A DNA stretch of 64,000 nucleotides from Salvia splendens (taxonomy: Eukaryota > Streptophyta > Magnoliopsida > Lamiales > Lamiaceae): NCBI RefSeq assembly GCF_004379255.2, contig NC_056049.1, positions 14,926,063-14,990,062 of the forward strand, written 5' to 3'. Below are positions 57,401 to 64,000 of this stretch, piece after piece (the first letter of the stretch is position 1; each line of letters opens with the position of its first letter). The notes beneath the pieces are model-generated. The model did no database searches. It was given only the letters and a program-made list of their open reading frames with translations, and was not told the DNA's origin. Both the position numbers and the translations under genes were made by a program.

Positions 57401-58128
57401 TGTCCCACATCGACTTGGTGAAGATCTCATCTAATCTATATAAGTATGGATAACCCTCCCCCTTATAAGGCTTTTTAAGGGGTGAGTGTCTCATTTCTAA
57501 TATGGTATCAGAGTGGGCCCAAGTCAATGATGGTTTTCTCTTTATCTCTTATCTACCTCACGAGTGGAAGACCAATGTCCTTTTCGGCCCACATCGATGA
57601 TGGTTCTCTTATCTCTCTCACGAGTGGAAGACCGATGTCCTTTCCGGTCCACATCGATGATGGTTCTCTTATCTCTTGGATGGAAGACCGATATGATGGT
57701 TCTCTTATCTCTTGCATGGAAGACCGATGGCCCACATCGATGATTGTTCTCTTATCTCTTGCATGGAAGACCGATATGATGGTTCTCTTATCTATTGCAT
57801 GGAAGACCGATGTCCTTTCTGGCTCACATCGATGATGGTTCTCTTATCTCTTGCATTGATGGTTTTCTCTTTATCTCTTATCTACCTCACGAGTGCCCAC
57901 ATCGATGATGGTTCTCTTATCTCTTGCATTAATGGTTTTCTCTTTATCTCTTATCTACCTCACGAGTGGATTGATGGTTTTCTCTTTATCTCTTATCTAC
58001 CTCACGAGTGGAAGACCGATGTCCTTTCCAGCCCACATCGATGATGGTTCTCTTATCTCTTGCATTGCCTACCCACGTGATGGAAGACCGACACGTGAGG
58101 GGGCGACTTGGTGAAGATCCCATCTAAT
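57401..58128 (+). mobile_element. TRIM-like element with tandem array, inside the kinase gene
   Basis: A short LTR-like start TGTCCCACATCGACTTGG at 57401 runs about 100 bp. A primer site TGGTATCAGAG follows at 57503-57513. Near the right end, gacttggtgaagatc(c)catctaat recurs at 58107-58131, a truncated second LTR. No coding sequence is present. The size and structure are those of terminal-repeat retrotransposons in miniature. The exact right edge is uncertain. Confidence 0.6.
57530..58070. repeat. complex tandem array in the TRIM-like element
   Basis: Units built from gatggttctcttatctctt, tacctcacgagtggaagacc and cccacatcgatgatgg recur about ten times in varying order, indicating repeated unequal exchange or slippage. 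Confidence 0.85.
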
Positions 58129-59534
58129 GGATCACAGGATCGGTGAAGTCATTTGAGAAGTAATCCAAATCGCTCCTCAAATTAAGATACTTGAAATCCG
58201 TATCGTTGTTGCAGGAATCAGGGAAAACAAGAGAAGTATCCGTTGGAACGCAATCACCATAGTTCATCCTAGGATCGTTGTGGAATCCAGGCGCACACCA
58301 ACAGGAGCCTCCACTGTTGCAGACATCGAGCTTCTTGCATATCATCGGAATCTGGCACCTATCACTGGGGGCCGGCCCTCCATCACCTGATTACTACTTG
58401 TATCAATAGGATCAAAGCTCACAACGCTCAGCAATCCCCTGTAATCGAGTTTTGCAAACGCCAAACCCGGAGAATTAGAATTTCCCTTAATGATTCTTTT
58501 CACCACAACCTTTTGGCCATTTCCACCCATTAAGAACAAACCTGTAGCGTTGAAGATGAGGAAATCGACGGGGAGAGTCGTGTCCCCGGAACGCGTTCTC
58601 GTCCATGGAGAGCTTCCAGTAAACCATCCCGTTCCACTGCAGCACCGCGTCGTCGTCGGCCACGACTAGCCTGTAGCTTCCCTGCGACAGCTCCCCGTCA
58701 TCATCCGACGACACCACCAGCGATTTCCCCGCGGGCAGCGTCTGGTCGGAGACGAGCAGATCGGTGGGGAAATCGAGGAGGAGTAAGTTTCCAGATTCGA
58801 GAAGGTGCATAGAAGAAACGGGCGTGGGATTTGGAGGGGTTGACCAGATGGGGTGGGTGGAGTCATTGTAGAGGGTTAGCCCCTGGGCAGTGAGACAGAG
58901 CTGAGAAGACTGGGAGATGTGGCGGTTGCGGTTGGCCGACCAGACAATCGTGTGGGAGGCGACGTGGACGACGACGAAATAGAAGGATCTGGATTCGGGC
59001 TTGGAGTTGGTTATTCGGGCCTGAAAAGAGCCATTCTCGGAGGCCAAGAAGGCGCCAGAATTGTCTATGAATTGGAGATAAGAAGCGGTGAAGTTGATCG
59101 GTATGGATGGGACGGAGATCGGGCCGGCAAAGGCTGGAGAGGGTGAGAGGAGAGCGCAGAGGATGAGGTAAAAGGGGAAAACCAGTGGTCGGCCCATGCA
59201 GGCAGGCAGAGTGATTGGGTTGTGAGTTGGGATGGTCGTTGAAATTTTAATGTTGTCATTAATAGGTGTAGTTGAACGGAGGTGTGAGGCCATCCACAAC
59301 GCTGTCTCTATACCGTCTCTTAAACCGTCTCTTAACTACTATTTGAGCACTATTTGAGGGCCCCACTGTCCTTTTTTCCTCCATCTCTTAACTAAGAGAC
59401 GGAGGCTGCAACGCTCCGTCTCTTAACCGTCTCTATACCGTCTCTTAATTACTATTCATTCAATTTAATTTATAATTTTTTTAAAACCCAATTCAATTTA
59501 AACAAACACACTTTATTAAAATTAAAACAAAATT

Positions 59535-59627
59535 AAAAAACACACAAAATAAAAAAACACACAAAATAAAAAAAACACACAAAATAAAAAAACACACAAA
59601 ATAAAAAAACACACAAAATAAAATAAA
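59535..59627. repeat. A-rich tandem repeat
   Basis: About five units of the type aaaacacacaaaataaaa between the element terminus and the ORF end. Confidence 0.85.
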
Positions 59628-59641
59628 ATTAATCGGAAGGG

Positions 59642-60829
59642 CTAATCATCCTCCGGAGGCGGTCGAGGTTGAGGGGGAGTCGGAAGGCCAAGTTGTGCTG
59701 CCATATGCACAATTCCGTTCCACCAGGCCGCGTATTGGGAGTGCGAGAAGCGGGAAGTGTCCGCCATTGTGGCGGTCATGTACGCCACCATAAGTGTGTC
59801 CGAGCCTCCTCGCGAGCCCGATCCTGAGGCCGGCTGGCTTGATTCGCCTCGGCCCTTCCTTGCTCTAGCCGCTTTCGCCGCCTTCGTCCCTTGCGGCCGA
59901 CGGCGCCTACTCGCTGATCCTCCTGCATCGCCGACCGTACCCGCAAACTCCTGGGATTCAGCATCATGTTGGCTGATGCCTTCAGCAGTGTCACCACCAG
60001 ACGCACCAGCACTAGACGAGTATTGGCCACTCGCCGTATGCTTCGTGCGCTTCGAGTTTGAGCCCGAGCTGGAGCGGAAACCGCCGGCCCATCGTTCCTC
60101 GTCCTTGACGGCGCGCCAAACATCAACAAATCTGAATTGATGTCCCTCGTCCTGGTAGTAGGCGCGCAAAGCGGACGTCAAAATGTCGGTGGCCGTGGCG
60201 CCGCTTTGGTAGCGCGCCTCTTCCGCCGAGTAGATGCCGCAGAATTTTTTGACCTGTCGGTCGACTCGGTCCAAGTGACAGCGGATCATTTTAACTGTGC
60301 GCTTGCGGGAGCGGTTCGGCTTTATTTGGTGGTAGACCTCGACAACCTTTTCCCAGAAACACTTCCGGGTTTGTTGATTCCCGACGATGGGATCGTACGA
60401 GACCGTGATCCAGGCGTTGTACACCGCCATCGTTTCGAGGTTGTTGTACGGATGTCGGCCAAGATCCTCTTCCTCTTCCTCTTCTTCCTCCTCGTCCTCG
60501 CCCGTCTGGGGTTGTACACTGCCTCGGCCACCTCCACCGCCTCGCCCACCTCCACCGCCTCGGCCTACTCCCGGCGTGGGATCAACTGGAAAATCCTCCC
60601 GGATCTGGGATAATCCCTGCGAAAACCGCGGGACGTTGGGACGAACATATGCATCAAGGTCAAAATTGGGTGGTTGGTACCCCCCCGGCGTCGCCGAACC
60701 CTGGGTCCCCGGCGTTGACGAACCTCCACCGCCCAATGTGTTGATCATGTTCTCCCAATCGCCGAATGAGTTGAGATCCCACCCGCCGGAGCCGGAGCCG
60801 CCATAGTTGCCCTCGCCGTCGCCGGACAT
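59642..60829 (-). CDS. Myb/trihelix-like ORF of a Harbinger-type element
   Basis: 395 codons from the ATG at 60829, with a Gly-rich N-terminus, a polyacidic run (EDEEEEEEEEEDLGRH) near residue 115, then a conserved core: YNAWITVSYDPIVGNQQTRK, CFWEKVVEVYHQI, RTVKMIRCHLDRVDRQVKKF and FVDVWRAVKDEERW. The rest is a Ser/Gly/Arg-rich linker and a Pro-rich end (PPQPRPPPEDD). The core (AW..VS.DPIVGN...FW..V...Y) is the plant Myb/trihelix-like domain often annotated with NAM-associated or 'glutathione S-transferase T3-like' labels, and known as a partner ORF of Harbinger-type transposases. DNA binding is inferred. The frame is intact, which is unusual for a non-autonomous element. Confidence 0.7.
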   Translation of the reverse strand: MSGDGEGNYGGSGSGGWDLNSFGDWENMINTLGGGGSSTPGTQGSATPGGYQPPNFDLDAYVRPNVPRFSQGLSQIREDFPVDPTPGVGRGGGGGRGGGGGRGSVQPQTGEDEEEEEEEEEDLGRHPYNNLETMAVYNAWITVSYDPIVGNQQTRKCFWEKVVEVYHQIKPNRSRKRTVKMIRCHLDRVDRQVKKFCGIYSAEEARYQSGATATDILTSALRAYYQDEGHQFRFVDVWRAVKDEERWAGGFRSSSGSNSKRTKHTASGQYSSSAGASGGDTAEGISQHDAESQEFAGTVGDAGGSASRRRRPQGTKAAKAARARKGRGESSQPASGSGSRGGSDTLMVAYMTATMADTSRFSHSQYAAWWNGIVHMAAQLGLPTPPQPRPPPEDD

Positions 60830-61303
60830 CTTGAGTTGGGTTATGAAAATTTCAGCGAAAATTTGAGAGAAAATTTAGATGATATGAAGAATAGATGTGT
60901 AGTTGTGTGTAAATGAGGATGGGTTTAGGAGTATTTATAGAGTAAAAAATTTAATAAAAAACAAAAAAAATATAAAAAAAAAACAAAAAAACGGTAATAA
61001 TACCGTTACAAAAAATTTTTTTTTATTTAAATTCGAATTTTAAAAAAAAAAAATATTTATTGCGTCAGCACGTGACGACGCCCACTCGCGGGCCGGTGAG
61101 TGGGCGTCACGCACGACGCCGGGCTGCGCCACGTCGCCGAGGCGCGTGGCGAGCCAGCTCGTCTCCTGGCTCGGCGAGTCGAGTCGCGCGACGAGACGCG
61201 CGACGAGACGGGACGAGATGGAGGCTGCAACGCGTCTCGCCGGGGTCTCGTCTCGCTGAGACGAGACGCGAGACGCCGGCGAGTCCCGTTGTGGATGGTC
61301 TGA

Positions 61304-61532
61304 AGGGACATACTTTATTTTATCTGTGTTGACTTTATCACAACTATCTACATTAATTGTCAGTTGACTCTTTCACTTTATACGACTTATGTAGGGGTGG
61401 GGCATCGTGAAAGCGTTTTCCATTTCAAAACAATTATTTAGCCCAACTGAGATTCTAGGCTAACTTGTTCGTTACTTTGGTTAGGCAAGTTGTAGCCCGA
61501 GCACCCGAGCTAATAGCCTAAAACTCCGCTTA
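61304..61532. other. spacer between two Harbinger-type elements
   Basis: No feature seen. Confidence 0.3.
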
Positions 61533-62366
61533 GAGCATCTACATCCATGCTCTTGCCAACGAGTACGGATGTGGGTCCACACCCACTTTTACTCACTACT
61601 CTTAGGCAAGAGCACAACACCCACACCCGCGCTCTACCGCAAGGACAAGCTCAAGAGTCCCACCATTCTATTATTCAATTTAAATAAAAACATTTTCACA
61701 ATATTAAAATTCATTAAAAATAACCGAAATAATATTACAAATTACAAAAAAATTAAAAATTGCATAATTAGAATCCAAAACATAAAAATTACATAATTAA
61801 AATCCTAAAATTTAAAAAGTACATAATTAAAATTGATCTAGTTGGTTGAGGAGGAGGGACGGGGGTATTCGCTGCGACATAGGCTTCAAAGGCGGCACGA
61901 TGTTGTTCATAGTATTCTTGTTCTTCGCGCTCCGCTTCCGCAATGAGATGGGTGAAATCCATTTGAGGGTTTGAGTGAGAGAATGAAGGTGTAGATAAGT
62001 TGTATGAAAAAATATGAATGAGAGATGATTTGATGTGAAAAATGGATGATGAATGTGTGTATTTATAGATGATTTTGGGGATAAAAAATATAAAAAATAC
62101 AGAAAACGGTCAAAAAAACGGTCATTTTTTGGGATTGTGAATTTTTTTTTTTTTGGTAATATTTTCAATTTTTTTTAAAAAAATTGAATTTCCAACGGAA
62201 ATACCGTTGGCCAATCAAAACGCGCCATGTCAGCTGCTCGCTGGCACGGACGTGCTCGATGCATCGAGCAGCGCCGCGCCAGCGGCAAGAGCGTAGCGGC
62301 GGACAGTGGTGTCGTGCCGCTGGCACGGACAAGCGGACATCATTGTGCTCTCCGCTGTGGATGCTC
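61533..62366 (-). mobile_element. Harbinger/Tourist-like non-autonomous element
   Basis: Termini GAGCATCTACA (left) and GAGCATCCACA (right, reverse complement) are flanked by TTA on both sides (61530-61532 and 62367-62369), the PIF/Harbinger target duplication. The 834-bp interior keeps the start of a coding frame on the minus strand and AT-rich sequence. Confidence 0.75.
61789..61962 (-). pseudogene. remnant ORF in the Tourist-like element
   Basis: A 57-codon frame starts at 61962 (MDFTHLIAEAEREEQEYYEQ), continues HRAAFEAYVAANTPVPPP and ends in low-complexity AT-rich codons. It looks like the very N-terminus of a larger transposase or accessory ORF cut short by internal deletion. Confidence 0.45.
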
Positions 62367-62369
62367 TTA

Positions 62370-62517
62370 GTGAGCAGGCCCAAGGCCACCTAAAATACCA
62401 ATTGCCAAGAACTAAATAGGCATAATACAACCCAGGCCAACAGTCGCCGGTGGAGGTGCGCACGTATGGGCATTATAGTCCATCATTGTGCACATAAGAA
62501 CTCTATTTAATACTTGC
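62370..62517. other. short spacer, no feature seen
   Basis: Nothing recognised. Confidence 0.3.
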
Positions 62518-62925
62518 TATATTGGTCTCTAAAATCATGAACTTAGACTAAAATTTGGTATTTCCCATGAACTTTGAAATTGATATATAATATCACACAC
62601 TTTGCATTTGGTTTGGTATTTCCCAAACTCGCTCAAATAAGATATTTTCATCTAAATCTTATTTTACGTAGGCAACCGTGATACATTTTTAGATATTTTA
62701 AACCACTTTTTAAGTTCATAACATATAGGATAAAAAGCCACGTTGATTTAATTGTGTCAAGTGTGATACAAAAAAGCCTAGTAAGTTAGTCAAATAGTAA
62801 TAGACATGCCGTGAGAAATACCAAACGAAGTGCAAACTTTGTGCTATTATATACTACCAATTTTAAATTTCGTGGGAAAAACCAAATATTAGGCAAAATT
62901 TATGCTTTTATGGATCAATTTCCTA
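62518..62925. mobile_element. MITE with terminal inverted repeats of about 100 bp
   Basis: The left arm (ctaaaatttggtatttccca ... tttgcatttggtttggtatt) and the right arm, read in reverse complement (gcctaatatttggtttttcc ... tttgcacttcgtttggtatt), pair over about 100 bp with scattered mismatches. The arms flank about 170 bp of unrelated AT-rich DNA. Long arms suggest a Mutator-like MITE. The target duplication was not resolved. Confidence 0.6.
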
Positions 62926-64000
62926 TTAAAACTTCATTCGTCCTTAAAAAATATATTAGTTTTACCATTTTAGGTCATCCTCAAAGATTAGACCAAGTCT
63001 AAACATGAAAAAGTTTTTAACTAATTACACACTAATAATCATGTGGACCTCATAATCTACTAACACTACTTCTATTATATTTATTTCTCCCTCTCTTATT
63101 TTTCACATCTCTTTTTTATTTGACCAATGGTATATTAAAACTGGTGTCTCTTTGTTATTTGACCAATGGTTAAAACTGATATCATTTATAAATTTGTATA
63201 TTTCTTTATAACAGAGTGAGTAATGAAACTCCTTAAAAAATAGGATCAATGAATGCTCATTTAGCAATGTGGGACAAACTTAAGCATATATTCTACAATA
63301 TTAAAATTTCATATTCAAGTGAGAAACTTCAAATCACTTTTTGCCACTTACTAGAAATCAATTTTTTTAAAAATAATATACCAATATATAAGAGTTTAAT
63401 CAAATGATAATTAGCTTAATTTGATAATTTTCATAACTAAATCAATTCGATATATTACAAATGTCAATTTTGATAACTTAATTTGATAACTAATCAGGTT
63501 GGTATATATATAGAGATTTAATCATATGATAACCTATATCTTGATAGCATGGATATAACTTACTTGTGGGTTTCCAGTTAACTTTCTCTTGCTCTGTCTT
63601 TGGATCCAAGTTACTTTTGGGCTTGAGTCATGTTTTGGAATGATATATTTTGATCATATTTACAGGTTGGGGATTTGCCTAAACCCCGCCCACATTGGGT
63701 GTTTTTTATTATAAAAAAAACATACATCTTGTATTATAACTTAGTAGTAACTTAATCTTGGCCACATAATCTTGAGATCTAGTGGCTTAAATTAATCCCT
63801 CCTTTTTTTCTTAATTTTAAATGAAAAGGGAAATTTTGACATTTGATGATTTTGAATATAAGATCTCACCTACTAGCTACAATTATTCCTCTACATTTAA
63901 TATGAAAATCAATTTCTCTCTTAAAATAATTTTAAATTTCTAGTCCTCAATAGGCAAACAAAGATCTTATGTGACTTAGGGGCAAGCATTAATCATATGC
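62926..64000. other. AT-rich intergenic sequence
   Basis: No gene or repeat recognised apart from short AT-rich runs. Confidence 0.4.

Larger units (their letters stand above)
55956..59197 (-). pseudogene. G-type lectin S-receptor-like Ser/Thr kinase, frame-broken and with a TRIM-like insertion
   Basis: The start at 59197 gives MGRPLVFPFYLILCALLSPS, a signal peptide. The B-lectin domain follows (VVHVASHTIVWSANRNRHI, MHLLESGNLLLLDFP). A Cys-rich stretch has CKKLDVCNSGGSCWCAPGF and, after the insertion, LCSKNCSYLGFFFSE. The TM segment is VVLAIAVVVLVCL. The kinase has IGSGGFGTVYKG, HCDVKPENILL (non-RD type), DFGLSKLL and GYLAPGWLT, where the APE motif is APG. The order matches the At5g35370 group, membrane receptors with extracellular lectin and cytosolic kinase. 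Breaks are single-base changes near 58584, 58367, 57195, 56715 and 56339, four of them in G/C runs, plus the insertion at about 57401-58128. Mutation or sequencing error could explain the indels, but not the insertion. Confidence 0.82.
59288..61300 (-). mobile_element. Harbinger-type non-autonomous element encoding only a Myb-like ORF
   Basis: Termini GGCCATCCACAACG (59288-59301) and GACCATCCACAACG (reverse complement of 61287-61300) match at 13 of 14 positions. A 3-bp duplication, TGA, flanks them (59285-59287 and 61301-61303). Subterminal regions carry gtctc-rich repeats (ccgtctctta near 59311-59450; gacgagacgcg near 61190-61275). The interior has one long ORF and no nuclease. It ends 90 bp upstream of the receptor-kinase start codon. 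Confidence 0.65.

Noticed and set aside
57482..58044. Plus-strand repeat protein with SLISCMEDR-type units
   Set aside because: A product of the tandem array in the TRIM-like element, with no codon-level conservation beyond the DNA repeat.
60139..60806. Plus-strand open frames opposite the Myb-like ORF
   Set aside because: Antisense shadows of a GC-biased coding sequence; no domain.

Overview
The window is nuclear DNA of a flowering plant, most likely a eudicot. It shows plant-type LTR retrotransposons of several lineages, a plant LINE, hAT, Stowaway and PIF/Harbinger transposons, a GT-AG-spliced 14-3-3 gene, a G-type lectin receptor kinase, and B3, Myb/SANT and GRF zinc-finger fragments. 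It is mostly a pile of nested insertions. Many insertions can be timed relative to each other because their target-site duplications (TSDs) are still legible.

Layout. 1-5382: 5' part of a Ty3/gypsy element on the minus strand (3.4 kb LTR, primer site, an extra acidic ORF, gag running off the edge). 6365-12864: a decayed plus-strand chromovirus pol with its 3' LTR, of the same family, so the two LTRs are inverted. 13340-18293: a decayed minus-strand Myb/SANT-like gene split by a Ty1/copia element (14056-18052) that has lost reverse transcriptase and RNase H. 18455-25710: a complete plus-strand Ty1/copia element with two frame breaks and no usual tRNA primer site. 26010-32997: a 5'-truncated LINE on the minus strand, split in frame by an apparently intact Ty1/copia element (27207-32585). 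33310-44155: a second Myb/SANT fragment, a two-domain B3 gene split by a solo LTR, a GRF zinc finger, and a PIF/Harbinger transposase split by an Athila-like element (38113-43678). 45139-48248: a short non-autonomous gypsy element with minisatellite-bearing LTRs. 48923-49986: an hAT-like element carrying a Stowaway MITE.

50374-51379 is a four-exon 14-3-3 gene, the only host gene that reads intact. 52743-55866 is a chimeric gypsy element containing a second, older LTR. 55956-59197 is a G-type lectin receptor-like kinase on the minus strand with five single-base frame breaks and a TRIM-like insertion. Two Harbinger-type elements follow (59288-61300, encoding only a Myb-like ORF, and 61533-62366), then a long-TIR MITE near 62.5-62.9 kb and AT-rich sequence to the end.

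The strongest leads are: (1) the copia element at 18455-25710, whose primer-site position is perfectly complementary over 12 nt to its own LTR, suggesting self-priming; (2) a deleted copia element and an intact copia element sharing an identical 18-nt primer site, a possible parasite/helper pair; (3) an accessory acidic ORF upstream of a gypsy gag; (4) a Harbinger-type element carrying only a Myb-like ORF, sitting 90 bp upstream of the kinase start; (5) Myb/SANT, B3, GRF-zinc-finger and PIF transposase fragments clustered together. All assignments are from reading the sequence; no database search was possible.
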